From CAZKCI01 sp964584165 (lineage in GTDB: Bacteria > Auribacterota > Erginobacteria > Erginobacterales > CAZKCI01), in the NCBI GenBank assembly GCA_964584165.1, contig CAZOYW010000041.1:1-28224 (forward strand): 28,224 nucleotides of DNA. The letters run 5' to 3'. Each line of letters opens with the position of its first letter. The stretch's first letter is position 1. The notes under the pieces are model-generated. The model was given only the letters and a program-made list of their open reading frames with translations, was not told where the DNA came from and ran no database searches. A program made the position numbers and the translations under genes. Shown here in pieces: positions 1-8,087 of this stretch.

Positions 1-3000
1 TTCGCCGCCGATATTTTCAACGAGGGCTTCGACGACTTCCAGAACGGAGTCCGCCCGGCCGGCTGGACCTTCGTCAACTGCAACGCCGACACCGACGTCT
101 ACACTAGCGCCGAATACTACGGCGCGGCCGCGCCCGCCATCCGTCTCGCCTATAACCCCACCATCGTCTATACCACGACCTTCGCCAACCCATCGACGCT
201 GAGTTTCTGGACGAGGGGAGTCAGCACCAACGCGACCAGCCACCTCCTGGTCGAAGAATATTATGCCGTGGCGGAATGGGGAGTGGTCACCGATCTCTAT
301 GTCTACGGCATGTCCGGAGGAACGATCTACGGTGCCTTCGACCTGAACCCGGCCTCGACCCGCCTTCGTTTCACCTATCTGAAAGACGCCGGCAACTTCG
401 GCCTCGACGACGTCCTCCTCGAAAGCGCCGCGGCGCCGACCCCGACCGCCGTGACCGCCACGCCGACGGCGGTGCCGCCAACCGCGACGCCGACACCCCT
501 CACGCCTTCTCCGTCTCCCTCGCCCGAGTTCCCGACCCCCTCCCGGACGCCCACACCGGTCAAGACCGCCTCCCCCTCGGTCACGCCCCTGACGCCGACG
601 CCTGCCCCCTCCGCCACCCCCTCCCCCGGCGTCCACCTCGTCGTGGACGAGGGGTTCGATAACTTCCAGAACGGCTTCCGTCCGGCCGGCTGGGACTTCG
701 TCAACTGCAACGCCGATTCCGACACCTACATCGGCGCCTACTACTACGGCCGCGCCGCGCCCGCGCTCAAGATGGGCAAGGCCGCCGGCGAAGGGGTGAG
801 CGCCACCACCAAGAGCTTCGCCGCCGACGCGACGAGCGCGCTCACCTTCTGGCTGCGGGGCGTGTCCATCGACGCGACGAGCTCGCTCCTGATCGAGGAA
901 TACTACTCGTCGGCCTGGTTCGAGATCGCCGATCTGGACAACCTCCCCACCTCCGGGACCCCCTTCGGCCCCTACCCCCTGAACGTCGCCTCCAGCCGGA
1001 TCCGCTTCTCCTACAACAAGAGCGCGGGGAACATCGCCTTCGACGACGTCCTGGTCACCGGGCCGATCACGCCCACGCCGCCGGCCGAGACCCCCACCCC
1101 CACGCCCGAACCGACACTGACGCCGCAAAAGACCGCGACGCCGACACCTCAACCGACACTAACCCCCGTCAAGACGGCCACGCCAACTCCGGAGCCCACG
1201 CTTACGCCAGTCAAGACGGCGACGCCAACTCCGGAGCCGACGTTGACGCCGGTCAAGACGGCCACCCCGACACCGGAGCCGACACTGACGCCGGTCAAGA
1301 CGGCGACACCGACACCGGAGCCGACACTGACGCCGGTCAAGACGGCCACACCGACACCGGAGCCGACGCTGACGCCGCAGAAGACCGCGACGCCGACGCC
1401 AGAGCCTACGCTCACGCCGGTCAAGACGCCCGAACCGACGGCCACCCCCCCGCCCACTCCCTCGCCGACATGCGCTCCGCAGAGCGAAGTGTGGGTCAAC
1501 CCGGCGTACGATTCCGGCACGCCGGGCTGGGACTGCTACTATTTCGATGCCATCCAGGACGGCATCGACGGAGTGACCGCGACCGGCACGGTGAATGTGG
1601 CGGCGGGGACCTACACGGAGAACGTGGTCATCACCAAGACCCTGACGCTGCAGTCGGATGACGGCGCGGCCACGACCATTATCGACGGCAACGGCAGCGG
1701 CTTGGTGGTCACCGTTGCGGCTGACTCCGTGCACGTGCAGGGGTTCACCATTCAGAACTCCGGCAGCGGAGCTCAGGATGGCGGCGTGGGTCTTTACGAT
1801 GGTGGGGACGGCGTGACCGGATGTTCGGTGACCCAAAACACGGTCAGCTCGAACATGAGCGGCATCGGCATCATCATGGGTTCCGGGAACACCATCCAGA
1901 GCAACACGGTCACGAGCAGCACCGCTTACGGCATCGCTCTGGTGGGAACAAACGGTAACACGGTCCAGGAGAATCAGATCTCCGGCACCGGCCTGATCGC
2001 GATCGTTGTAGACAATATGTCAGCAGTCGGCGGCCCGGCGTCGATGGTCTCCACCGGCAACTTCATCAAGGGCAACACCATCACGAGCCCGGGCAGCGAC
2101 GGCATCTTCGTGGGAGAGGACTGCGACGGCAACTACTTCACCGACGCCAACGAAGTTGCCGGCGTTGGGATCGGGACCGCGCTCAGCTTATGGAGATCCG
2201 GATCCCACATCGTCACCGACAACACCTTCAACTCCACCAGCACCGGGATCAGGATGCTGGGGTCCTCGTTCAACGAGATCACCGGCAATTCCATCACCGC
2301 TAACGTGGTCGGCTTCAAGATCGACGCCAGCTGGCAGGACGACACCTGGTACCCCTGCCTGGACAACACCATCACGGCCAACGCCATCGCCGGGAATACG
2401 ACTTTCGGGATGGATGCCTTCGGCAACCAGTCCACGGGGATGGTGGACGCCGCCTGCAACTGGTGGGGCGACGAGAGCGGCCCCTACTACTTCGAGATCA
2501 ACCCATCCGGAACCGGCAACGCGGTGACCGACTACGTCGATTTTATCAACTGGTGGGTTACCCAGACCGGCGACTGCTCCGGCGAACCGCCGCCTACGCC
2601 CTCTCCCTCACCCTCGCCCTCCGTCACTCCTCCCACTCCAACGCCGTCCGCGACTCCTCTCACTCCCACGCCCACGCCCGAGCCCACGCTCACTCCGCAA
2701 CCGACGCTGACTCCGGTCAAAACACCGACACCCCTGACGCCCACGCCCACGCCCCAACCCACGCTCACGCCGGTCAAGACCGCCACCCCGACTCCCGAAC
2801 CGACACTGACGCCGGTCAAAACCGCGACACCAACTCCACAGCCCACGCTGACTCCCCAGAAAACAGCGACTCCGACGCCTCAGCCCACTCTCACACCCGA
2901 ACCCACGCTCACGCCGGTCAAGACGGCCACGCCCACACCGGAGCCGACACTGACACCGGTCAAGACGGCCACACCGACACCGGAGCCGACACTGACGCCG

Positions 3001-4059
3001 CAGAAGACCGCGACGCCGACACCTGAACCGACACTAACCCCCGTCAAGACGGCCACGCCAACTCCAGAGCCCACGCTCACGCCAGTCAAGACGGCCACGC
3101 CCACACCGGAGCCGACACTGACACCGGTCAAGACGGCCACACCGACACCGGAGCCGACACTGACGCCGCAGAAGACCGCGACACCGACGCCAGAACCCAC
3201 TCTCACGCCGGTCAAGACAGCCACGCCCACGCCTGAGCCGACACTGACACCAGCCAAGACGCCCTCGCCCACGCCGACCTGCGGGCCGACGCTGCCCCCC
3301 CAGAAGGCGATCGTCGCCTCCGCCGACTACAACGGCGACGGGACGGCGGACGTCGCCATCTTCCGCCCGGCCACGGGGATGTGGTCGGTCCGCGACCTGA
3401 CTGTGGCCTACTACGGCCTCTCCACCGACGCGCCCGCCCCGGGGGACTACGACGGCGACGGGACGGCCGACATCTCCGTCTTCCGCCCCTCCGCCGCCGG
3501 ACAATGGTACGTCCGTTTCCAGACGCGCGTCTCCTTCGGCCAGACCGGAGACGTCTCGGTCCCGGCCGATTACGACGGGGACCTCGCCGACGAGATGGCC
3601 GTCTTCCGCCCCGCGACCGGGCGCTGGTACGTCCGGGACATCACCAGCGTTCCCTTCGGCCTGAACGGCGACTGGCCGGTCCCCGGCTACTATGACGGGG
3701 GCACTGCAGCTCTGATGGCGGTCTATCGCCCGGGCGGCGGCTTCTGGGCGGTCTTCGGGCTCACCCGCTTCTACTACGGGGGGGCGAACGACTGGCCGGT
3801 GGCACTAGATTACGATGGAGACGGCGTCGAAGAGGCGGCGATCTTCCGCCCCTGCGAGGGGATGTGGTCGGTCCGGTCGATCACCCGGGAGTACCTGGGT
3901 AATTGTCTCGACTGGCCGCGGCCGGACGACTACAACGGCGACGGGGCCGACGATATCGCGATCTTCCGCGACGACACGGGCCTCTGGGCCGTCAAGGACC
4001 TGACCCGGGTGTACCTCGGTTCGACCGGGGATATACCGACGGGAGTGAATGGTGAATAG
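1..4059 (+). CDS. Giant secreted Pro/Thr-rich modular surface protein (5' end outside window)
   Basis: The reading frame is open from base 1, so the N-terminus and any signal peptide lie upstream; 1352 codons are visible. Domains by visible codon: a lectin-like or jelly-roll domain at 1-142 (EGFDDFQNGVRPAGWTFVNC), a Pro/Thr linker, a second copy of the same domain at about 210-357 (EGFDNFQNGFRPAGWDFVNC), Pro/Thr repeats at 366-477, a right-handed parallel beta-helix of NosD/PbH1 type at about 486-860 ending in NWWGDESGPYY, more Pro/Thr repeats at about 890-1088, and six FG-GAP-like repeats of roughly 44 residues at 1098-1352 (DYNGDGTADVAIFRP). The Asp/Gly loops suggest calcium binding. An extracellular, carbohydrate-binding or adhesive role is inference. 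No LPXTG-like or other sorting tail is visible. The stop TAG (4057-4059) lies inside a heptamer repeat, so the last residues VNGE come from that repeat. Confidence 0.9.
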   Translation, partial: FAADIFNEGFDDFQNGVRPAGWTFVNCNADTDVYTSAEYYGAAAPAIRLAYNPTIVYTTTFANPSTLSFWTRGVSTNATSHLLVEEYYAVAEWGVVTDLYVYGMSGGTIYGAFDLNPASTRLRFTYLKDAGNFGLDDVLLESAAAPTPTAVTATPTAVPPTATPTPLTPSPSPSPEFPTPSRTPTPVKTASPSVTPLTPTPAPSATPSPGVHLVVDEGFDNFQNGFRPAGWDFVNCNADSDTYIGAYYYGRAAPALKMGKAAGEGVSATTKSFAADATSALTFWLRGVSIDATSSLLIEEYYSSAWFEIADLDNLPTSGTPFGPYPLNVASSRIRFSYNKSAGNIAFDDVLVTGPITPTPPAETPTPTPEPTLTPQKTATPTPQPTLTPVKTATPTPEPTLTPVKTATPTPEPTLTPVKTATPTPEPTLTPVKTATPTPEPTLTPVKTATPTPEPTLTPQKTATPTPEPTLTPVKTPEPTATPPPTPSPTCAPQSEVWVNPAYDSGTPGWDCYYFDAIQDGIDGVTATGTVNVAAGTYTENVVITKTLTLQSDDGAATTIIDGNGSGLVVTVAADSVHVQGFTIQNSGSGAQDGGVGLYDGGDGVTGCSVTQNTVSSNMSGIGIIMGSGNTIQSNTVTSSTAYGIALVGTNGNTVQENQISGTGLIAIVVDNMSAVGGPASMVSTGNFIKGNTITSPGSDGIFVGEDCDGNYFTDANEVAGVGIGTALSLWRSGSHIVTDNTFNSTSTGIRMLGSSFNEITGNSITANVVGFKIDASWQDDTWYPCLDNTITANAIAGNTTFGMDAFGNQSTGMVDAACNWWGDESGPYYFEINPSGTGNAVTDYVDFINWWVTQTGDCSGEPPPTPSPSPSPSVTPPTPTPSATPLTPTPTPEPTLTPQPTLTPVKTPTPLTPTPTPQPTLTPVKTATPTPEPTLTPVKTATPTPQPTLTPQKTATPTPQPTLTPEPTLTPVKTATPTPEPTLTPVKTATPTPEPTLTPQKTATPTPEPTLTPVKTATPTPEPTLTPVKTATPTPEPTLTPVKTATPTPEPTLTPQKTATPTPEPTLTPVKTATPTPEPTLTPAKTPSPTPTCGPTLPPQKAIVASADYNGDGTADVAIFRPATGMWSVRDLTVAYYGLSTDAPAPGDYDGDGTADISVFRPSAAGQWYVRFQTRVSFGQTGDVSVPADYDGDLADEMAVFRPATGRWYVRDITSVPFGLNGDWPVPGYYDGGTAALMAVYRPGGGFWAVFGLTRFYYGGANDWPVALDYDGDGVEEAAIFRPCEGMWSVRSITREYLGNCLDWPRPDDYNGDGADDIAIFRDDTGLWAVKDLTRVYLGSTGDIPTGVNGE
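1096..1431 (+). repeat. Pro/Thr tandem repeat, 8 units of 42 bp (in-gene)
   Basis: Eight consecutive 14-residue units of the form TPTPEPTLTPVKTA, with V/Q variation before KT and E/Q variation in the fourth pair. They join the second lectin-like domain to the beta-helix. Synonymous differences between units show that most copies are not freshly made. Such segments normally act as extended, possibly O-glycosylated spacers in surface proteins. Confidence 0.95.
2668..3264 (+). repeat. Second Pro/Thr tandem repeat, about 13 units (in-gene)
   Basis: Same 14-residue unit as the first tract but less regular: some units are extended (TPEPTLTPEPTLTPVKTA). It joins the beta-helix to the FG-GAP-like repeats. 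Bases 2917-3014 are repeated exactly at 3085-3182, four units downstream. A stretch near 3003-3096 is nearly identical to 1130-1223 in the first tract. Confidence 0.95.
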
Positions 4060-4073
4060 TGAATGGTGAATAG
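4045..4073 (+). repeat. Heptamer tandem repeat GTGAATR x4
   Basis: Four perfect 7-base words alternating GTGAATG and GTGAATA, directly overlapping the end of the giant surface-protein gene; the TAG stop at 4057-4059 is part of the second word. It is A+T-rich compared with its surroundings. It resembles the heptanucleotide STRRs described in filamentous cyanobacteria. Confidence 0.85.
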
Positions 4074-4092
4074 ATAAAGATACCAACGGCAG

Positions 4093-4128
4093 AAAGAGCC
4101 GCGGGGCCGAAAGGTCCCGCGGCTCTTT
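4093..4128. terminator. Strong hairpin with GAAA tetraloop after the surface-protein gene
   Basis: A 16-bp stem (4093-4108 with 4113-4128, one G-U pair) is closed by a GAAA tetraloop. The arms begin AAAGAG and end CTCTTT, so a short A run and T run sit at the stem base on each strand. No long T run follows. It probably ends or protects the 3' end of the upstream transcript. Confidence 0.6.
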
Positions 4129-4159
4129 GCCGTCCCGGCTCCGTCGATCCAATCCGCAG

Positions 4160-4222
4160 GCGCGGACATTTATGTCCGCGCGTCGATGGCCTGTCCCGCG
4201 GACCCACAGGGCCCGCGGCTAC
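4160..4222. repeat. Two intergenic hairpins (GCGCGGACAT and CCGCGG types)
   Basis: Hairpin one is GCGCGGACAT / ATGTCCGCGC with a TT loop (4160-4181). Hairpin two is CCGCGG-A-CCC, loop ACA, GGG-C-CCGCGG (4196-4218), followed by CTAC. Both stem types recur elsewhere in the window (7005-7026; 8002-8073; 18868-18889). They belong to the hairpin family described in the findings. Confidence 0.8.
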
Positions 4223-4265
4223 GAACGCGCGCCGCCCGGCGACAGCGGCCGGCGCGCGCCCGGCC

Positions 4266-4293
4266 TTGACCGGTCGGGGCGGGGTGCTACTAT
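4266..4293 (+). promoter_or_regulatory. Sigma-70-type promoter of the metal transporter operon
   Basis: TTGACC (4266-4271), a 16-base spacer, then TACTAT (4288-4293); predicted start near 4300, about 25 bases before the ATG at 4325. Two perfect palindromes flank it: GACCGGTC over the -35 box (4268-4275) and ACCGGCCGGT at the start site (4296-4305). Their centres are 29 bases apart. They are candidate sites for a metal-sensing repressor such as Zur or MntR; this is inference. Confidence 0.55.
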
Positions 4294-4324
4294 AGACCGG
4301 CCGGTTTGAACCCGCGCACCCGAA

Positions 4325-5194
4325 ATGAACCGCTGCCTCCCCCTGATCGTCTCCGCCCTTCTCTGCCCGATCGCTCCGCCAGCGCGCGCCGAAACGAGCG
4401 GAAACGGGACGATCCCCGTCGTCACTACCATCCTCCCCTACAAGGGATTTATCGAAGCGGTAGGGGGAAAACGGGTCAGCGTCTCCGTCATCATCCCCCC
4501 GGGAGCGAACCCCCACGCCTTCGAGCCAACCCCGTCGGCGCTCCGGCGGGCGGCCGAGGCCGAGCTCTACGTCAAGGCCGGAACCGGGATCGAGTTCGAG
4601 CTGGTCTGGGCGGACAAGATCATCGCCCAGCGGAAGGGGATCGCCGTCTGCGACTCCTCCCGGGGGATCGCCCTCATCGGGGAAGCAGGCGCGGGGGAGG
4701 AAGGGCTTCATCCCGGAGGGAAGGACCCCCACGTCTGGCTCTCGCCGCGCCTCGCCCGGACCATCGTCGACAACATCCGGGACTGCCTGAGCGAGAGCGC
4801 GCCGGAGTACGCCGACGAGTTCCGCGCCAACGCGGAAAAATACCGCCAGCGGCTTAACGCGCTCGACCGCGAGATCTCGGCCCTCTTCCCGCCGGGCGGG
4901 AAGAGGGCCTTCCTGATCGTCCACCCTGCCTGGGGTTATTTCGCCCGCGACTACGGACTCGAGCAGATCGCGGTCGAGGAGGAGGGGAAGGAGCCTTCCC
5001 CCCGCCGCCTGGCCGCTCTGATCGAGACCGCGAAGGCCAAGGGACTCACGCGCGTCTTCGTCTCTCCCCAGGTCAATGACCAGGCGGCCCGGTCTCTCGC
5101 TCGCGAGATCGGCGGCGAGGTAGTGACCGCGGACGACCTGGCGGGCGATTACATAGACAATTTAAGAAGCTTCTCCCGCATGCTCGCGAATTGA
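4325..5194 (+). CDS. znuA: Zinc/manganese ABC transporter, substrate-binding protein (ZnuA/TroA family)
   Basis: A 289-residue exported protein that captures a divalent metal in the periplasm and passes it to the permease. An N-terminal signal peptide ends near ARA-ET (residue 22). Metal-ligand histidines of the cluster A-I family are visible: H64 in GANPHAFEPTP, H136 in DPHVWLSP and H200 in VHPAWGYF; the expected acidic fourth-ligand region follows near the C-terminus (TADDLAGDY). The His-rich loop seen in many zinc-specific ZnuA proteins is absent; only one His (129) lies near that position, so manganese or zinc are both possible. It is first in the operon, behind a good promoter. A cluster of hairpins separates it from the ATPase gene, which could lower or stabilise parts of the message. 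Confidence 0.88.
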   Translation: MNRCLPLIVSALLCPIAPPARAETSGNGTIPVVTTILPYKGFIEAVGGKRVSVSVIIPPGANPHAFEPTPSALRRAAEAELYVKAGTGIEFELVWADKIIAQRKGIAVCDSSRGIALIGEAGAGEEGLHPGGKDPHVWLSPRLARTIVDNIRDCLSESAPEYADEFRANAEKYRQRLNALDREISALFPPGGKRAFLIVHPAWGYFARDYGLEQIAVEEEGKEPSPRRLAALIETAKAKGLTRVFVSPQVNDQAARSLAREIGGEVVTADDLAGDYIDNLRSFSRMLAN

Positions 5195-5221
5195 CCGGGC
5201 GGAACGAGCCTGGACGCCGGC

Positions 5222-5332
5222 TGTAGGCCCGATCTATGATCGGGCGCGACGAGACCTCTGCCGCCGGTTCACAGAACCGGCCTACAAGGGCGCGACGGGC
5301 CTTCGCCGCCGGTTCACAGAACCGGCCTACAG
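5222..5332. repeat. Hairpin cluster (three elements) between znuA and znuC
   Basis: Element 1: TGTAG then GCCCGATC-TAT-GATCGGGC (stem 5227-5245). Element 2, opposite orientation: GCCGGTTC-ACA-GAACCGGC (5263-5281) then CTACA. Element 3, same as 2: 5308-5326 then CTACA. Elements 2 and 3 are each preceded by a related linker beginning GCGCGAC, giving a repeat period of about 45 bases. Elements 1 and 2 form a doublet bounded by TGTAGG and CCTACA. Confidence 0.85.
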
Positions 5333-5401
5333 GGCCCCTTGCATTCAATGGGTTGCGATTTTACCCGGCATGTTGAAAAACGCCCTGAACCAATGCGCAT
5401 C

Positions 5402-6175
5402 ATGAGCGATGCCGCGCATAGCCCGGCCGTAGAGATCGCGGGCGTCTCCTTCGCCTACGGGCGGGAGACGGTCCTGGAGGAGGTAAGCCTGACCGTTCCG
5501 GATCATCTCCTCCTCGGGATCATCGGCCCCAACGGGGCGGGGAAGACCACGCTGATCAAGCTGATCGCTGGTCTCCTCCGGCCGGACCGGGGGACGATCC
5601 GGGTGCTGGGGAGACCGCCCGGAGCGGCGGGCGGGCGGGTCGGCTATGTCCCCCAGCGCACCGCCTTCGACCCCTCCTTCCCGGCCACTGTCCTCGAGGT
5701 GGTCCGGATGGGAATGGTCTCCCGGGAAAGGATCGGACGCTGGTTCGTCGGCGCGGACGACGCGGCCTCCCGGGGAGCGCTGGAGCGCGTGGGGCTGGCC
5801 GGGCTGGAGCGCCGGCGGATCGGCGAGCTTTCGACCGGACAGGGGCAGCGGGTCCTCCTCGCCCGGGCGCTGGCCGCCGCGCCCCGCCTCCTCATCCTCG
5901 ACGAGCCCCTCTCCGGCGTGGACATCGGCCTGGAGGAGACCTTCTACGACCTCCTCCGGGAGCTCAAGCGGACGATGGCGATCATCCTGATCTCCCACGA
6001 CGTCGGGGTCGTCGCCCAGGCGGTGGACCGGATCGCCTGCCTGAACCGGCGCCTCTACTACCACGACGACAAAGCGGAGGCCATGAAGAGCTTGGATAAG
6101 GTCTATGGCTGCCCGGTGGACATCATCGCCCACGGCGTCCCCCACCGGGTCTTCGGGGTTCACGACCATGCTTGA
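5402..6175 (+). CDS. znuC: Zinc/manganese ABC transporter, ATP-binding protein
   Basis: A cytoplasmic ATPase subunit of about 257 residues that powers metal uptake. With the start at 5402: Walker A GPNGAGKT at 42-49, Q-loop in YVPQRT, signature LSTGQ at 143-147 (Thr replaces the usual Gly), Walker B LLILDEP at 163-169, and the switch His in ISHD at 199. I chose ATG 5402 because conserved sequence begins soon after (VEIAGVSFAYG). ATG 5393 is equally possible, and an upstream in-frame TTG at 5339 would add residues unlike the family. No clear ribosome site precedes any of them. The last codons overlap the permease start by 8 bases, so the two are translationally coupled. Confidence 0.9.
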   Translation: MSDAAHSPAVEIAGVSFAYGRETVLEEVSLTVPDHLLLGIIGPNGAGKTTLIKLIAGLLRPDRGTIRVLGRPPGAAGGRVGYVPQRTAFDPSFPATVLEVVRMGMVSRERIGRWFVGADDAASRGALERVGLAGLERRRIGELSTGQGQRVLLARALAAAPRLLILDEPLSGVDIGLEETFYDLLRELKRTMAIILISHDVGVVAQAVDRIACLNRRLYYHDDKAEAMKSLDKVYGCPVDIIAHGVPHRVFGVHDHA

Positions 6176-6983
6176 GCACGAATTCTTCCGGAACGCCCTC
6201 CTGGCGGGGGCGCTCGCCTCGGTCGCCTGCGGGACGATGGGATCGATCGTGGTGAGCCGCCGGCTCGCCTCGATCTGCGGGGGGATCGCTCACGCCTGCT
6301 TCGGGGGGGTCGGCCTCGGCTACCTCCTCGGCTTCAATCCGTCCGGGGGGGCGCTCCTCTTCGCCGTCCTCTCCGCCCTGGGGATCGGCGCCGCCGCCCG
6401 GCGGGCGCAAGGGGCGGAGGACACCGCGATCGCGATCTTCTGGTCGGTGGGGATGTCCCTGGGGATCGTCTTCATCGGCCTCTCGCGGGGCTACGCGCCG
6501 GACCTCCTCACCTACCTCTTCGGAAACATCCTCGCCGTCACCCGGGGAGACCTTATCCGGCTTCTCCTCCTCGACGCCGGAGTCGCCGCCGCCCTCCTCC
6601 TCTTCTACAAGGAGATCCTCGCCCTCTGCTTCGACGAGGAGTTCCTCCGCGTCCGGGGGGTCCCGGCCTATCCCCTCTACCTCTTCGTCCTGGTCCTCGC
6701 CGCCCTCTCGGCGGTGGTCCTGATGAAGGTGGTGGGGATCATCCTGGTGATCGCCCTCCTCACCCTCCCCGCCGCGATCGTATCCCCCTTCGTCCGGACG
6801 CTGAAGGGGATGATGGCCGCCGCCACGCTCGTCTCCCTCCTCCTGATCGTCGGCGGCCTCGTCCTTTCCTACCGCTTCGACCTCCCCTCCGGCGCGACCG
6901 TGGTTTTGCTCTCGGCGGGTGTGTTCCTGCTCAGCCGCTTCCTCGCCCGCCTCTTCCCCGGTAAGTGTTTAAGAAAGACATAG
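6168..6983 (+). CDS. znuB: Zinc/manganese ABC transporter, permease (ABC-3 family)
   Basis: An inner-membrane permease of 271 residues. The hydrophobic pattern fits seven to nine membrane spans. The family N-terminal block is clear: ALLAGALASVACGTMGSIVV then RRLASICGGIAHACFGGVGL. The start ATG at 6168 overlaps the end of the ATPase gene (ATGCTTGA) and gives the expected MLEHEFFRNALLAG N-terminus. The late block VVGIILVIALLTLPAAIV matches the conserved ZnuB/MntB helix. It works with the binding protein and ATPase encoded just upstream. No terminator is visible; a hairpin follows at 7005-7026. Confidence 0.92.
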   Translation: MLEHEFFRNALLAGALASVACGTMGSIVVSRRLASICGGIAHACFGGVGLGYLLGFNPSGGALLFAVLSALGIGAAARRAQGAEDTAIAIFWSVGMSLGIVFIGLSRGYAPDLLTYLFGNILAVTRGDLIRLLLLDAGVAAALLLFYKEILALCFDEEFLRVRGVPAYPLYLFVLVLAALSAVVLMKVVGIILVIALLTLPAAIVSPFVRTLKGMMAAATLVSLLLIVGGLVLSYRFDLPSGATVVLLSAGVFLLSRFLARLFPGKCLRKT

Positions 6984-6988
6984 GTATT

Positions 6989-7035
6989 CCGGATCGGTTC
7001 GTAGGCGCGGACATTCATGTCCGCGCGCCGATCCG
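6989..7035. repeat. Intergenic hairpin, GCGCGGACAT type, inside an outer stem
   Basis: The inner stem GCGCGGACAT / ATGTCCGCGC with a TC loop (7005-7026) is preceded by GTAG. An outer stem CGGATCGG (6990-6997) pairs with CCGATCCG (7028-7035). The inner stem equals that at 4160-4181. Confidence 0.8.
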
Positions 7036-7059
7036 TCCGCCCCTAACAACCTTCTGCAA

Positions 7060-8034
7060 ATGAAAGCCGCATTAAAAGCCGTCCCGACGGTGAGGGGCGC
7101 TGGATATTTGCCCCTAGCAAGACTTATTCCAACCTTAACCGGCGTCTTGGCCTTCCTGGCTCTTGCTTTCGGAAACGGCCAGGCGCGCGCGGAGTGGCCC
7201 CGCGTCGTCCTCTCGAAAGACGGCACGCCCATTTCCTACGAGGTTTATGGCGCGGGGGAGCCGGCTCTCGTGTTCGTACACGGCTGGAGTTGCGACGGCC
7301 GCTACTGGCGGATGCAGACGCCGCATTTCTCGAAAAATCATCGCGTCGCCGTCCTCGACCTGGCCGGCCACGGCCACTCCGGGATGGGGCGGACAAAGTA
7401 CACCATGGCCGCCTTCGGGGAGGACGTTCGGGCGGTGGCGGAGGCGGTCGGGAGCCGCCGGGCCATACTGATCGGCCATTCCATGGGCGGGGCGGTGATC
7501 GCGGAGGCCGCCCGGCTCATGCCGGACCGGGTGATCGGCCTGATCGGCGTGGACACGCTCGACAACATCGAGTACGAGCTAACCGCCGAGGAGCTGAAAA
7601 AGATGACCGCTCCCCTGGAGAAGGATTTCCGGACGGGGAGCCGGAAGTTCGTCGAGGGGATGCTCCTCCCCTCGACCGATCCCGATCTCCGCGAGTGGAT
7701 CCTCTCCGATGTTTCGTCCGCGCCGCCCGCGATCGCCCTGAGCGCGATGAACGAGATGATGGCGCAGTACATCACCGGGGAGGCGGCCCGGGTCTTCGAG
7801 AAGATCCGCGTCCCGGTCGTCACCGTGAACGGGGACCTGTGGCCGATCAACTACGAGGCCAACCGGCGGCACATGTTCTCCTACCGGGCGATCGTCCTGA
7901 AGAAGGCGGACCATTTCCTGATGCTGGACCGCCCGGAGGAGTTCAACCGCGCGCTGGAGGAAGCGATCCGGGAGATTTCGGAGAAGCCGGCGAAGCCTGT
8001 CCCGCGGACCTGCCCAACGCATCCGTCGGGATGA
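7060..8034 (+). CDS. Exported alpha/beta hydrolase
   Basis: 324 residues. A hydrophobic N-terminal stretch with likely signal cleavage after ARA (residue 44) predicts export. The alpha/beta-hydrolase core shows the oxyanion motif VHGWSCDG (73-80), nucleophile elbow GHSMGG with Ser141, acid Asp259 in VNGDLWP, and His285 in KADHFLML, so the catalytic triad is complete. Substrate is unknown; esters or peptides are typical for such secreted relatives. No Shine-Dalgarno sequence is evident before the ATG at 7060. The last dozen residues (KPVPRTCPTHPSG) are encoded by one arm of an intergenic hairpin element and are probably not part of the ancestral fold. It may be co-transcribed with the metal transporter or stand alone. 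Confidence 0.85.
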   Translation: MKAALKAVPTVRGAGYLPLARLIPTLTGVLAFLALAFGNGQARAEWPRVVLSKDGTPISYEVYGAGEPALVFVHGWSCDGRYWRMQTPHFSKNHRVAVLDLAGHGHSGMGRTKYTMAAFGEDVRAVAEAVGSRRAILIGHSMGGAVIAEAARLMPDRVIGLIGVDTLDNIEYELTAEELKKMTAPLEKDFRTGSRKFVEGMLLPSTDPDLREWILSDVSSAPPAIALSAMNEMMAQYITGEAARVFEKIRVPVVTVNGDLWPINYEANRRHMFSYRAIVLKKADHFLMLDRPEEFNRALEEAIREISEKPAKPVPRTCPTHPSG

Positions 8035-8077
8035 TTCTTTGTGAACATAATAAGGTGAATCAAAGGTCCGCGGCTAC
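8002..8077. repeat. Split hairpin CCGCGGACCT / AGGTCCGCGG with 52-base insertion
   Basis: Arms at 8002-8011 and 8064-8073 match the intact hairpin at 18868-18889, whose loop is only GA. Here 52 bases (8012-8063) separate the arms, and the hydrolase stop codon (8032-8034) lies in the inserted piece. The right arm is followed by CTAC as in the intact copies. Confidence 0.75.
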
Positions 8078-8087
8078 GGGCTATACG

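Noticed and set aside
1096..3264. 42-bp tandem units as a CRISPR array
   Set aside because: Units are contiguous, without spacers, and are in-frame coding repeats of a surface protein.
5339..5401. TTG start for the transporter ATPase at 5339
   Set aside because: The added 21 residues (HSMGCDFTRHVEKRPEP) have no family match and immediately follow the hairpin cluster.
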